A stretch of 38,220 nucleotides of DNA from Slackia sp. ZJ119 (GCF_011039175.1 NZ_JAAKEN010000023.1:1-38220); one strand, 5' to 3'. Counted from the stretch's first letter, positions 6,436 through 18,352 are shown. Notes: generated by a model not told the origin, from the letters alone. Translations and numbers: made by a program.

Positions 6436-9400
6436 TTACCGGGTGCGGTCGAGGAGGCGCTTGATGCCGTCTCGGCAGGAGAGCGCGGCGCTTGTGGCCA
6501 GCAGCATCGTCAGCATGGCTGTCGCCAGGGCGGCGGCGCCCGTCTTGTCGTAGGGGGTGGCCTGCGCCGGTTCCGGGGCGCCGGCGCCTGGGCCGGCCGG
6601 CACGTCAGGGCTTTTGCCCGGCCTGCCCGGTTCCGGCACGCAGGTTTCGCCCAGCACGTCTTGCACCGAGACGGTCTGGGCTTCGTCGTTTACGTCTGCG
6701 TGCGCGGCGACGATTCGGCCGTCAAGCGAAAGGGCTTCGAACGCGACCAGGTCGTGCCCGTCAAGCCCGGCGGTCGACAGCGCCATTTCCACGTCGACGG
6801 TCCCGCTTGGCTGGTTGGGGACGAACGATTTGCGTGCGGCGACCTCGATGCCGTTTGAGACGACGGGATGCCCGGTCTCCTTGTCGACGAGCGTGCCGGC
6901 AAGCACGTATTCGCGTCCGGGCACGACGTTTTCATAGCTCACCTCGTCAACGACGCGGACCCATTCGTTCCTGGCGAGGAACTGGTCGCTGTCGGAAGCG
7001 TCTTTCGCGTTGGTGAAGATCGCGGGGGCCATCACCGTGACGGTTTGGGCCTGGTCGTCCAGGTCTTCGTGGGCGGCGACGACGGCGCCTTCGCGCAGCA
7101 GCTTTTCGAAGACGACGATCTGCCGGTCGTTTTGGCCCGAGCAGTCGAACTCGAAGGCGACCTCGACGGAGCCGGCCGCTTTTGCGGGGATGAAGGCGAC
7201 GTCGGCCGTCACGGCGTTGCCTGCGGCGTCGGCGTAGGGCTTGCCGGTCTCCTTGTCCATGAGCAGGCCCGATGCCGTGTATTCCTTGCCTGGCACGAGT
7301 CCTTCGTAAGACAGCGTGTCGATAATCTTCGCCTTGGAGTCCGCTGCTGCCTGCTTGTCGTTGTCGGCGGCGTCTTTGGCGCTCGTTGCGATCCGGGGCG
7401 ATGCGACCGTGACGGTCTGCCCTTCGTCTTCGAGGTCTTCGTGACTTGCGATGACCTTTTCGGTCAATAAAAGCTTTTCGCAGGCGACGAGCGCCGCCTC
7501 GCCCAACATGCTGGCGTCGAAGTGGAATTCGATCCGCTCGGTGCCTGAGGGCACGTGCGGCCTGAAGGTCTTGGTCGCGCCCACGGGCTTGCCGTCCGCC
7601 CCGATGAGCGGCTCGCCGGTCGACTGGTGCACGAGCAGGCCCGATATCGTGTATTCCTTGTCGGGCACGAGCCCGTCGTAGGCCACGGTGTCGACGACGA
7701 CGGCCTCGGGGTCGGCGGCAACGAGCTTGTCTCCGTCTGCGCCGTCGGCCGCCGTCGTTTTGATTTTCAGCGCCGCCACCTCGACCGTCTGTCCCGCGTC
7801 GTCAAGGTCGGCGTGCGTTGCCACTTCGACGCCGTCTTTTGCGAGCGACTCGAACGCCACGACCTCCTGGCCGCCCAAAGCCGTTGCGTCGAAGCCCAGG
7901 TCGAGCTGCACTTCCCCTTCAGGAAACACCGGCTTGAAGGTCTTGGTCGCGCGGACGGGGTTGCCCTCGTCGTTGGCGAGGGGCTCGCCGGTCGATTTCA
8001 ACACGAGCGTGCCGATGAGCGCGTACTGGGCGCCCGGCACGAGGCCGGCATAGGCCACCGTGTCGGTCACCAGGGCGTTTGTGCCGGGCGATACCGTCTT
8101 GTTGCCATCCAGCGCGTCGACGGCGGTCGTGGCGATGGACGGTTCTTCCACCTCGACCGTCTGTCCTGCGTCGTCGAGGTCGGCATGAGCCGCCACTTCG
8201 ACGCCGTCTTGGAGCATCGTTTCGAAGACGACGAGGCGCTCGCCGGCGAGCTCTGTCGCGTCGAAGTCGAACGCAAGCTCCATCTCGCCGCTCGGCAGCT
8301 GGGGCGTGAAGGACCGTCCGGCTGCGACGGGGCTTCCTTCGGCGTCGAGCAGCGGCTTTCCGGTGGATTTGACCATCACCTGGCCGCGGACGACGTATTC
8401 GGCGCCCGGCACGAGGCCGGCGTACGACACCTGGTCGACGATGGACGCCCCCGGTCCGGCCGAGACGGTCTTGTCTCCGTCGGCCGCATCGGTCGCAGAT
8501 GTGCCCACCTCGGCGTTTGCAACGACGACCGTCTGGCTTTCGTTGTCGAGCTCGGCGTGCGTCGCCACTTCGGCGCCGTCGCGCAAAAGCGTTTCGAAGA
8601 CGACCACGCTGTCGGAGGCAAGCTCTGTCGCGTCGAAGGGAATCTCGACGTCGACGGACCCCTTGCTTTCGTCGGGTGTGAAGTCCTTGCGTGCGCGAAT
8701 CGTCTTGCCGGCGGCGTCTTCGACCGGCTTTCCGCTTGACTTGACGGCGAGCGTCGCTTCGAGGCGGTATTCCTTGTCTGGCACGAGGCCTTTGTAAGAC
8801 ACCGTGTCGACGACGGTCGCCGCAGGCCCCGCCGCCACCAGCTTGTCCTCGTCGGCGCCGTCGCGGGCGGTCGTCTCTATGGCGACGCCGGTGACGACGA
8901 CGGTCTGGGCCTTGTCGTTGATGTCTGCGTGCGCCGCCAGCTCAATGCCGTCCTGTGACAGCGCTTCAAACGCGACGATCTCTTCTCCGGCAAGCGTGCT
9001 CGCGTCGAAAGCGAAGAGCAGGTCCACTTCTCCGGATTCGTCCTCGGCGACGAACTCCGTTTTGGCCGTGACGGCAAGGCCGCTTTCGTCGCGCACCGGC
9101 TCTCCGGTCGACTTGCACATGAGCGTGCCGGCCATCGCATAGGTTTTGCCGGGAACGAGGTTTCTGTACGACACCGTGTCGAGCACTTCGGCCTGCGCGT
9201 CGGCGGCGATCTTCTTGTCGCCGTCGGCGGCGTCGGTCGCCTTGGTGCCGATTCTGGGCGCGTCGACGCGCACGGTTTGGGCGCCGTCTTCGATGTCCTT
9301 GTGCTCGGCCAGGGGCTTTGCGCCGGGCTTGGGGTTGCCCTCGGCGTCGACGTCGCTCGCCAGGTAGAGCTCTTCGAAGACGGTCGTCTGCGCTTTGGCG

Positions 9401-12400
9401 ATCACGGTCGAGTCGAAGGTGAAAGCCACGTTCACGAGCCCGTTTTTCGAGGCAGGCGTGAAGCGTGCGGAAGACGTGCCCTTCGAGGCTTCCTCGCCGT
9501 CGAAGACCGGGACGGCGGCGCCGTCGTCTCCTTTTTTCATGAGCGTGCCGACGAGCGCGTATTCGCGCCCAGGGACAAGCGACGTGTGGCTCACCGTGTC
9601 GATGATGCCGCCCGTCGCGTCGGCGTGCATGACCTTGTTGCCGTCGGCGGCGTCGGCGGCCTGCGTGCCGATCTCGGGGGTCCCGTCGCCGTTTTCCGCG
9701 TCTTCGAGCGTGCCGAGGTTGATGTAGTGCTTGTCGCGGTAGATGTGGATGTTCTTGACGGTTATCAGGTCGTATCCGACGGTCGCCTCGCAGGGCAGCT
9801 CTTCGAGCGTGTACCAGTCGTAGGGAAGGGCGCCCGCGCCGTCGACGACCGGCACGCTCCAGCCCTCGCTTGTCAGTCCGAACCACGTGCCGCGATGGGA
9901 CCGGTATCCCGTTGTCGTGTCGTCGTTGGCGTTGGTTTCGAAGGAGTGCGCCGCCCATTCGGCATGGGTGGAAGCCTCGCCGTTGGCGTCGGTGACGAGG
10001 ATGTGGCGCTCGCCGGTCGTCTGGCTGATGAGTGCGAAGGGCACGCCCGCAAGCCGCCTCATGTCGGGCGCTCCCACCTTCACGAGCTGCAAGTCGCCGC
10101 GCATGACCTGGTTGCGCCAGGACTTCGTGTTGTCCGAGGCTGCTTGGTCGTAGGTCTCGTCGCTCCAGGTGGCGTCCACCTCGCCTTCGGTGCGGATGCG
10201 GAAGCGGCGCTGCGCCCCGTCGAGCATCAGATACCCTTCTCCTGGCGCGACCTCGGCGATGTCGTAGGTGCCGTAGGGCAGCGCCTTGCCTTCGGTCTTT
10301 GCGATGCCGTCGGCGCCGGCGTATATCGTGGCGCACACCTCGCCCGGCTCGTAGGGCACGCCGCCCACGATGACGCGGTTTTCGCTGCGGTTCGTGATCT
10401 CGAAGGCCGTTTTCTCCAGCTTCGCGCCGCCGAGCGGGGTGAGCAGGTACGATTCGTTGTCGCGCTTGTGGACGAGCACGTCTCCGCGCACGACCATGTT
10501 CTTGTAGCGCTCGCCGTCGACGGTGCCGTCTTTGTGGAAAGGCTGGTAGACGACGCCGTCTTGGCGCACCTCGACCGTGCGCACGGATGTGTCGGTGAGG
10601 TTGTAGGTGTCGTTGGTCGCCGATTCGTACACCTCGTAGGTGCCGAAGGGCAGGCAGTCGGCCGCCGTTTTCGCATAGCCGTCTTTGTTCGTGGTGATCT
10701 GCTTGACCACTTCTCCCGGCTGGCAGAGGCGTCCTTCGACGAACACCGGGGCTGCCGAGACGTTCTTGATGTCGAAGACGATGCCGGAGAGCCACGCGTC
10801 GCCCTGGGGCAGGTTGTCGTCGCTTTCGACGTCCACCTTCCACAGCTCGACCCCGCCGCGCCACACCTTGTTGAAAAACGAGCTGCTGCCGGAAAACGGC
10901 GTGACGATCTTTTTGTCCTCGCGGATCGTGAACGTGCGTGCCGCGCCGTCGGTCAGGTGGTAGCCTGGGCTTGCGGCGGTTTCTTGGATGTCGTAGGTGC
11001 CGAACGGCAGCGTCTGAGTCCCGGTCGAGGCGTTGCCGTCCTTGTCGGTCGCAATCGTCGCCACGACGCGGCCGGGCGCGTATTCCACGCCGTCGACGAC
11101 GACGCTTCGGGCGGACCGGTTCGTGATGCGAAACACCGTGCCGGCGAGCGTCGCATCGCCTTGCGGGGCGTTGTGCCGGGTGTCGAAATCGCGCTTCTGC
11201 ACGGCAACGCCGCCGCGCACGACCTGGTTTCGGTAGTCGCCGCCCGCGTCGCACGGGGCTGCGATCTGGCCGTCGGCGGTGATCGAGAACGTGAGCGCCT
11301 TGCCGTCGGTCAGCCGGTAGCTGCCGTTCGTCGCCGACTCGCGTATCTCGTACGTGCCGATGGGCAGCGATTCGTCGCCGGTCGTCGCCGTGCCGGACGC
11401 GTCGGTCTCGATCGTCTTGACGTCTTCGTCGACGGAAAACTCGACCCCGTCCACCACCACGCTGTGCGTTGATTTGTTAGTTATGGTGAACTCTATGCCG
11501 GCAAGGCTCGCGTCGCCCTGCGGTTCGCGCCGCTTGGTCTGCGCGTCGGCCTTGCGGACTTCGACGCCTCCGCGCTCCACCTTGTTGAAGAAGGCGTCGT
11601 CATCGGCGAAAGGCTTGACGATTGCCAGGTCTTCGGCGATGGAAAAGGAGCGGGGCGCTCCGTCGGTCAGGCGGTAGCCTGCGGGCGCCTCCACTTCGCG
11701 GATCTCGTAGGCGCCGCAGGGCAGCAGGTTTTCGGCGGTGGCGGCGGCTCCGGCCTCGTCGGTCGTCATCGTGGCGACGACCTGCCCTGGAGCGTATTCG
11801 ACGCCTTCGACGACGACGCTTTGGGCGGACCGGTTCGTGATCGTGAAGACGGTGCCTTCCAAGACGGCGTTGCCCTGCGGCTCGCTGCGGTGCGTGTCGA
11901 AGTCCCGCTTCTCAAGCGCCACGCCGCCGCGCACGACCTCGTCTTTGAACGGGCCCGCGCCTCCTGCGCGGGGCGTGCTTTCCGCTTTGCCGCCTTCGGA
12001 CGCCGGGGCGGCGCTGGCGGCTTCGGTCTCGGTCGCAGCCGCTGCAACCGCCGCCGCGTTCGGCGAGCAGGCGTCGACCACCGCTCCCGGAGTGCGGATC
12101 GAGACGGTGCGCGTCGTGGCGTCGGTGGGGCGGTACGTGTCGTTTGAGGCGGACTCGCTGATTTCGTAGGTGCCGTAAGGCAGGCAGTTCGCCGGGGTCG
12201 CGGCGACTCCTGACGCGTCGGTGGCGATGGTCTTCACGACGGCGCCGACCGGGCATTCCGTCCCTTCGACCGTGACCGGATGTTTTGATACGTTTTTGAT
12301 CTCAAACTTGATGCCGGCGAGGCTTGCCTGGCCCTGCGGAACGGGCCGCCCCGTTTCGGCGTCGGTTTTCAGCACCGACACGCCGCCGGTGATCGGCGCA

Positions 12401-14502
12401 TCGGCGAAATCGAGCCTGAGGGCGGCGCTCGCGCTGCCGAACTGGGCCGTGGCTTTTGCGCCTGCCGTCTGCATGCCGTTGGCCGCCACCTTTATAAGCT
12501 TCTTGCCCGTGGCACGGACGTAGCCGGCCGGCGCCTTCGTCTCTTCGACGACATAGCAGCCGATCGGCCAGTACGCCTTCGATCCGTGCAGGTACAGCGG
12601 GCTGCCGGACGCCGGCTTGCCCGCGTCGATGCGCCCGCCGGCGTCGGTGGCGAAGACCCATGACGCGGCCAGGTGCCTGCTTTCAACCTGCGCGATCGTC
12701 GCTGCGTCGAACCCTGCGAACAGCGCGGGGCTGACGTCGTAGTAGGAGATGCGGAATTCGCCGCCTTCGAGCGTCGCGTCGCCTGCGGCCTGCGGCTTGC
12801 CGGTCGGCTGGTCGATCTTTTGCAGCACGGCCTGCGGCTCGAAGTACTGCACCTGGTCGGAGAACGTCGCGGCGTTGTCGCGGTCGGCCCGTGCGTCGAT
12901 GCGCTTTGCCTCGGAGCTCGCATTGAAGCCGGCCGGCGCTTTGATCTCCTTGACCCAGTAGGTGCCTGCGGGCAGCCACTTGCTTTCGGCGATGGCTCGT
13001 TCGCGGTAGTCGTAGGCCTGGTCGGCGGGCCGATAGGCCCCGCGCGGGTCTTTCGTGACCATCTCGTCGACCTTGTTCGTGCAGGCCGCGTCCGTGTAGA
13101 CGCCGAAGGTTGCGCCTCCGAGCGCATAGGCGCCGTTGTTGTTCGTCCATGCCTCGGCCGAGGTCTTCCACGCCTTCACGTAGGTTTCGGGCTCGTTGAA
13201 AAACGACAGGTAGCCCGAGCGGTCTTCGTCGTCGCGGACGGTGATCGACTTGACGCCGGTCGACAGGGAGTATCCCTTGGGCGCTTGGATCTCTTTGACG
13301 TAGTAGGTTCCGGGATCGAGCCAGGCGGTTTCGGCAAGCGACCAGGCTTGCGGGTCCTCGTGGCGGCTCGGCTCGTGCGTGGCGTTCGCGAAGTTGCTCG
13401 TCGTCGTGAGCGTCTGCACGAGGTTTGTGCAGGCCGCGTCGGAATAAACGCCGAACTTCGCTTTGGCCAGGCTGTAGTGGGCGTCGACGGTGACCGCCTT
13501 GTCTCGCGTCGACCCCTTCCACACCTCGAACCAGCCGCGCGGCTCGTGGAGGCGCCAGGTGGCGTAGACCTTCTGCTTGCCGATGGAGGCCTGGTCCCAG
13601 TCGCCGTAGGCGCCGCCGTTGTTGACCAGCAGAAAGAACGTCGCGGTGTAGTACTGCCCGTCGTCGCTCCAGTACGACTCGTTTTCCAGCAGGCAGAGCC
13701 GGGCGGGGCGTGGATTGGCATAGTCTCTCACCGTGTAGTTGTTGCCTTGGCAGCAGTGCGTCCTGCCCGTCGAGCTGAGGCCCGTGTACGTAAGGCCTCG
13801 GGAATTCGTCTCGCTCGTCAGTTCGTAGCGATAGTCCGAAATGCCCCAGCCGGGGAAGTTGCCGCCGGTGCTCGGGTCGTTCACGAACATGTAGTAGGCG
13901 TCGGTGAGGTTGGGCGGATAGGAGAACGGCGGGCTTCCGGAAAGCTCGGCGGTGAGGGTCACCCGCAGCGTCATGCCCGCCAGCTTGTAGGATTGGGTGT
14001 TGGGGTCCCACGTGAGGTCGCCGTTTTCGAAGGGGTTGCCGATGTTGTAGTTGAGCGCATAGACCGACGGGCTGCTGTACGCCCGGGGGCTTCGCAGGGC
14101 GACGGCCAGGTTTTCCTTGAAGGGGTTTTCCATGCCCTCGAGGGGGTCTGCGGGGCCGTCGGGGGAGGTGTGCTGGGAAAACGCGGGTGCGCTTGCCCGC
14201 ATCGGGTCGGCGCCGCCCTCGGCCCATGCCGGCGCGTCGCCGAACGGGTTGAAGGGCAAAACCGACGCGTCGTCGGTCCTCAAGTACTCGGCCCACAGCT
14301 CGTCTATGTCGGCGGGCGCCTCGGCTGCGGCGTCGGCGCGAGCGTCGGCGGCCTGTGCGGCGTCGGCGGCCGATCCTGCCGCGGGCGCATCTGCGAACGC
14401 CGCCGCTATGACCGGCTCTGCGAAAAGCGTCGCCGCTGCAAGCGCTGTTGCCGCGAGCGCCGTCGCGATTGCGCTTGCAAGCCTGCGCGTGGTCTTTCTC
14501 AT
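6436..14502 (-). CDS. Giant multidomain surface adhesin with Cna_B/SpaA and VaFE (T-Q ester) repeats
   Basis: The protein has 2688 residues. A basic, Ala-rich signal peptide (about 1-35) is followed by an N-terminal domain (to about 330) that may hold the binding function. Three Cna_B/SpaA-like domains follow (about 330-700), each ending in a VKEIKAPAG-type strand. Next are seven further SpaA-like domains (about 704-1600), most beginning RGGV or RGDx and carrying a YxIxE motif. Eight VaFE repeats of about 110-130 residues follow (from about 1608), each starting near a D-A-D-G-K motif and ending in H-x-D-x-x-D-x-x-QTV. In related domains a Thr-Gln ester bond links these positions. The C-terminus has a Pro/Gly-rich spacer, TPYDKTG, a hydrophobic segment and a basic tail, which is an unusual sorting signal. 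The ATG at 14502 follows an AGGAGA site; an upstream in-frame ATG lacks one. Confidence 0.92.
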   Translation of the reverse strand: MRKTTRRLASAIATALAATALAAATLFAEPVIAAAFADAPAAGSAADAAQAADARADAAAEAPADIDELWAEYLRTDDASVLPFNPFGDAPAWAEGGADPMRASAPAFSQHTSPDGPADPLEGMENPFKENLAVALRSPRAYSSPSVYALNYNIGNPFENGDLTWDPNTQSYKLAGMTLRVTLTAELSGSPPFSYPPNLTDAYYMFVNDPSTGGNFPGWGISDYRYELTSETNSRGLTYTGLSSTGRTHCCQGNNYTVRDYANPRPARLCLLENESYWSDDGQYYTATFFLLVNNGGAYGDWDQASIGKQKVYATWRLHEPRGWFEVWKGSTRDKAVTVDAHYSLAKAKFGVYSDAACTNLVQTLTTTSNFANATHEPSRHEDPQAWSLAETAWLDPGTYYVKEIQAPKGYSLSTGVKSITVRDDEDRSGYLSFFNEPETYVKAWKTSAEAWTNNNGAYALGGATFGVYTDAACTNKVDEMVTKDPRGAYRPADQAYDYRERAIAESKWLPAGTYWVKEIKAPAGFNASSEAKRIDARADRDNAATFSDQVQYFEPQAVLQKIDQPTGKPQAAGDATLEGGEFRISYYDVSPALFAGFDAATIAQVESRHLAASWVFATDAGGRIDAGKPASGSPLYLHGSKAYWPIGCYVVEETKAPAGYVRATGKKLIKVAANGMQTAGAKATAQFGSASAALRLDFADAPITGGVSVLKTDAETGRPVPQGQASLAGIKFEIKNVSKHPVTVEGTECPVGAVVKTIATDASGVAATPANCLPYGTYEISESASNDTYRPTDATTRTVSIRTPGAVVDACSPNAAAVAAAATETEAASAAPASEGGKAESTPRAGGAGPFKDEVVRGGVALEKRDFDTHRSEPQGNAVLEGTVFTITNRSAQSVVVEGVEYAPGQVVATMTTDEAGAAATAENLLPCGAYEIREVEAPAGYRLTDGAPRSFSIAEDLAIVKPFADDDAFFNKVERGGVEVRKADAQTKRREPQGDASLAGIEFTITNKSTHSVVVDGVEFSVDEDVKTIETDASGTATTGDESLPIGTYEIRESATNGSYRLTDGKALTFSITADGQIAAPCDAGGDYRNQVVRGGVAVQKRDFDTRHNAPQGDATLAGTVFRITNRSARSVVVDGVEYAPGRVVATIATDKDGNASTGTQTLPFGTYDIQETAASPGYHLTDGAARTFTIREDKKIVTPFSGSSSFFNKVWRGGVELWKVDVESDDNLPQGDAWLSGIVFDIKNVSAAPVFVEGRLCQPGEVVKQITTNKDGYAKTAADCLPFGTYEVYESATNDTYNLTDTSVRTVEVRQDGVVYQPFHKDGTVDGERYKNMVVRGDVLVHKRDNESYLLTPLGGAKLEKTAFEITNRSENRVIVGGVPYEPGEVCATIYAGADGIAKTEGKALPYGTYDIAEVAPGEGYLMLDGAQRRFRIRTEGEVDATWSDETYDQAASDNTKSWRNQVMRGDLQLVKVGAPDMRRLAGVPFALISQTTGERHILVTDANGEASTHAEWAAHSFETNANDDTTTGYRSHRGTWFGLTSEGWSVPVVDGAGALPYDWYTLEELPCEATVGYDLITVKNIHIYRDKHYINLGTLEDAENGDGTPEIGTQAADAADGNKVMHADATGGIIDTVSHTSLVPGREYALVGTLMKKGDDGAAVPVFDGEEASKGTSSARFTPASKNGLVNVAFTFDSTVIAKAQTTVFEELYLASDVDAEGNPKPGAKPLAEHKDIEDGAQTVRVDAPRIGTKATDAADGDKKIAADAQAEVLDTVSYRNLVPGKTYAMAGTLMCKSTGEPVRDESGLAVTAKTEFVAEDESGEVDLLFAFDASTLAGEEIVAFEALSQDGIELAAHADINDKAQTVVVTGVAIETTARDGADEDKLVAAGPAATVVDTVSYKGLVPDKEYRLEATLAVKSSGKPVEDAAGKTIRARKDFTPDESKGSVDVEIPFDATELASDSVVVFETLLRDGAEVATHAELDNESQTVVVANAEVGTSATDAADGDKTVSAGPGASIVDQVSYAGLVPGAEYVVRGQVMVKSTGKPLLDAEGSPVAAGRSFTPQLPSGEMELAFDFDATELAGERLVVFETMLQDGVEVAAHADLDDAGQTVEVEEPSIATTAVDALDGNKTVSPGTNALVTDTVAYAGLVPGAQYALIGTLVLKSTGEPLANDEGNPVRATKTFKPVFPEGEVQLDLGFDATALGGQEVVAFESLAKDGVEVATHADLDDAGQTVEVAALKIKTTAADGADGDKLVAADPEAVVVDTVAYDGLVPDKEYTISGLLVHQSTGEPLIGADGKPVGATKTFRPHVPSGTERIEFHFDASMLGEAALVACEKLLLTEKVIASHEDLEDEGQTVTVASPRIATSAKDAADNDKQAAADSKAKIIDTLSYEGLVPGKEYTASGLLMDKETGKPYADAAGNAVTADVAFIPAKAAGSVEVAFEFDCSGQNDRQIVVFEKLLREGAVVAAHEDLDDQAQTVTVMAPAIFTNAKDASDSDQFLARNEWVRVVDEVSYENVVPGREYVLAGTLVDKETGHPVVSNGIEVAARKSFVPNQPSGTVDVEMALSTAGLDGHDLVAFEALSLDGRIVAAHADVNDEAQTVSVQDVLGETCVPEPGRPGKSPDVPAGPGAGAPEPAQATPYDKTGAAALATAMLTMLLATSAALSCRDGIKRLLDRTR

Positions 14503-14967
14503 GTCCGTCTCCTGTCCTTGCGCCGCTCTGCCCGCCACGTCCGCCTTTTTGCGTCGGCGGGGCGTCGATGGCCGCATCGCGGGCTGCGGCCAGTCTAGCG
14601 CGGGGACCTTTCACGGATTTCACTCAGACCTTGCAAAACGTGCCATCGAATCTCACGCGCTTCGACGCGGTTTCTTGCCGAAACCTCGTCGCGCTGCCGC
14701 CAAAACGTGCCAAAACCTCTCGCCGGCCTTGCCGGAACGGGCCAAAAACCTTGCCAACTTCGACGTCGTTGCTTGTTCGGCCCGCGTCGCGGCCGTGCGC
14801 GAAACCGGCGCGTGTAACCTATCTTTAACAGGGGCGTTTCGTGCAGCGGCCCCCGAGCGGCCCCCGTTTCGGCTACCATGGCACGATGTCTGCAACGAAC
14901 GCGGCTTCGACCAGGGATGTTGCGGGCATGCAAGCAAAGACGGACCCCGGGGGAGAAAGGTGCGCGT
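14503..14967. other. Intergenic region between adhesin and glmS
   Basis: This 465-base divergent region must hold promoters for the minus-strand adhesin and plus-strand glmS. No confident -10/-35 pair was found. AAAACGTGCCA occurs twice in direct orientation (14635-14645 and 14703-14713), and further looser GCCAAAA variants lie between about 14700 and 14757. An AT-richer stretch at about 14813-14830 could be a glmS promoter. No credible ORF or RNA gene is seen. Confidence 0.4.
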
Positions 14968-16794
<1,827 letters not shown>

Positions 16795-16805
16795 GGGAGG
16801 CCGCA

Positions 16806-17408
16806 ATGGGCGACAAGGCTTCGGAAGCGGAAGGGCGCTTGGGCGCGACGGCGGCCGGGGAGGCCGGGCGCATCGACGGCGAGGCGGCGGCCGACGCGGC
16901 TGCCCGAGACGGCTTGTCCGATGCGCTCGCGTCGGTGAAAGGCCTGGTGGGCGTCGGCGTGGACATCGTCGACATCGATCGGATGCGTGCCATCCTTGAG
17001 CGTTCCCCGATGTTTTCCCGCAAGGTGTTTTCCTGCGAAGAGTGCTGCTATTGCGACGAGCGCTCCGATCCGGCCGTCCACTACGCCTGCCGGTTCGCTG
17101 CGAAAGAGGCGGTCATGAAGGCGCTTGGCACGGGGCTGTTCCAGGGCGTGGGCGTGCGCGACGTCGAAGTGGTGCGCAACGCCAAGGGCCGCCCTTCGGT
17201 GAGGCTTTCGGGCGGCGCGGCGCGCATCGCGCGGGCCCAAGGCGTTCGCGAGCTGCCGCTGTCGCTTTCCTACACCCACACCGAAGCCGTGGCTTTCGCG
17301 CTCGCCATCACCGACGATTCGGTCCGCGCGAAAGAAGAGCGTACCGACCAAAAGGCCGAGCTGGCCAAACGCTTCAAAGAAGTGCGCGGCATGCTCGACG
17401 CTATCTAA
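16806..17408 (+). CDS. acpS: Holo-[acyl-carrier-protein] synthase with N- and C-terminal extensions
   Basis: The protein has 200 residues and attaches 4'-phosphopantetheine from CoA to the acyl carrier protein in fatty acid synthesis. GVGVDIVDIDRM (Mg-binding Asp) starts near residue 49, and FAAKEAVMKALGTG carries the catalytic Glu/Lys. The final conserved motif reads SLSYTHTEAVAFA. The usual length is about 120-130 residues. The excess is an Ala/Gly/acidic N-terminal stretch of about 45 residues and a charged C-terminal tail of about 30. The ATG at 16806 has GGGGAGG just upstream and sits 11 bases after glmS. Internal starts nearer the domain are possible but have weaker sites. It is probably co-transcribed with glmS and nnrD. 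Confidence 0.9.
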   Translation: MGDKASEAEGRLGATAAGEAGRIDGEAAADAAARDGLSDALASVKGLVGVGVDIVDIDRMRAILERSPMFSRKVFSCEECCYCDERSDPAVHYACRFAAKEAVMKALGTGLFQGVGVRDVEVVRNAKGRPSVRLSGGAARIARAQGVRELPLSLSYTHTEAVAFALAITDDSVRAKEERTDQKAELAKRFKEVRGMLDAI

Positions 17409-17429
17409 TTATATATAAAGGAGCAAGCC

Positions 17430-18305
17430 ATGGAGGCCGTTTCGTACAGCATGTCCCGCCTTGCCGCGTTGGCGCCGTATCCGTCTCGCGACGCGAACAA
17501 GTACACGCGCGGGCGGCTCGTGTGCGCCGTGGGGTGTGACCGCTATCCGGGGGCCGCGGTGCTGGCATCGCGCAGCGCGGAGGTCACGGGGGCGGGATAC
17601 ACCCAGGTGATCACGGACGCGTCGGTCGCCGATCACGTCCGTGCGGCGAATCCGTCCGTCGTCGCGGCCGTCTGGCCCGACGTCGACCCGGCCCAGCTGC
17701 CGCCGGCGCGGGAGGGCCATCCGTGCGCCTACGTTGTCGGCAGCGGCTACGACGCCAGCGATTCCATGACGAAGATCCGCACGCGGCTCGTCCTGGAAAA
17801 CGCGCAGGCTCCGGTGCTGCTCGACGCCGGCTCGCTCGATGCGGCGACCTCTCAGAAGCTGCGCGACATCCTCGAGCGCCGCGCACGCGACGGGCTTGCG
17901 AACGTTTTCACGCCGCACGGGGGAGAGGCGGCCCGCATGGCGCGGCCGCTCGGCATCGAGACCGACGACGCCCCTGAGCTGGCGCGTCAGCTCGCACGCG
18001 CCTACTGCGGCACCGTCATGCTGAAAGGGCCGGTCACCTATGTCTGCGACGGAGAGGCGGTCGTGCGCATGGACGAGGGCACTGCGGCGCTTGCGAAGGC
18101 CGGCACGGGGGACGTGCTTGCCGGCATGACGGGGGCGCTGCTCGCCCAGGGGCTCTCGCCGCTCGACGCCTGCGTGCTCGGGGCGACGCTCCACGCGCTT
18201 GCCGGCCAAGAAGCGGCGGCGCGTCTGACGGAGATCTGCGTGCGGGCCGAAGACGTGGTCGCATCCATCCCGCAGGCGCTCATGAGGCTTGCGCAGGAAG
18301 GCTAG
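17430..18305 (+). CDS. nnrD: ADP/ATP-dependent (S)-NAD(P)H-hydrate dehydratase
   Basis: The protein has 291 residues and is a ribokinase-fold enzyme that repairs hydrated NADH and NADPH using a nucleotide cofactor. KYTRGRLVCAVG near the start, FTPHGGEAARM in the middle and AKAGTGDVLAGMTGALLAQG near the end are the family's conserved blocks. The Asp of the GTGD motif is the expected catalytic base. The NnrE epimerase domain often fused to it is absent, so the epimerase must be encoded elsewhere. The ATG at 17430 has AAAGGAG upstream and follows acpS by 21 bases. The pairing with acpS matches a common bacterial gene order. Confidence 0.92.
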   Translation: MEAVSYSMSRLAALAPYPSRDANKYTRGRLVCAVGCDRYPGAAVLASRSAEVTGAGYTQVITDASVADHVRAANPSVVAAVWPDVDPAQLPPAREGHPCAYVVGSGYDASDSMTKIRTRLVLENAQAPVLLDAGSLDAATSQKLRDILERRARDGLANVFTPHGGEAARMARPLGIETDDAPELARQLARAYCGTVMLKGPVTYVCDGEAVVRMDEGTAALAKAGTGDVLAGMTGALLAQGLSPLDACVLGATLHALAGQEAAARLTEICVRAEDVVASIPQALMRLAQEG

Positions 18306-18352
18306 CCGCTTGCGCGAAAGCACGCCGCCGTACGGCGAATTCCCCGGTCGAT

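Noticed and set aside
14700-14967. glmS ribozyme
   Set aside because: I could not recognise the conserved ribozyme core or pseudoknot ahead of glmS. The region instead contains AAAACGTGCCA direct repeats of unknown meaning.
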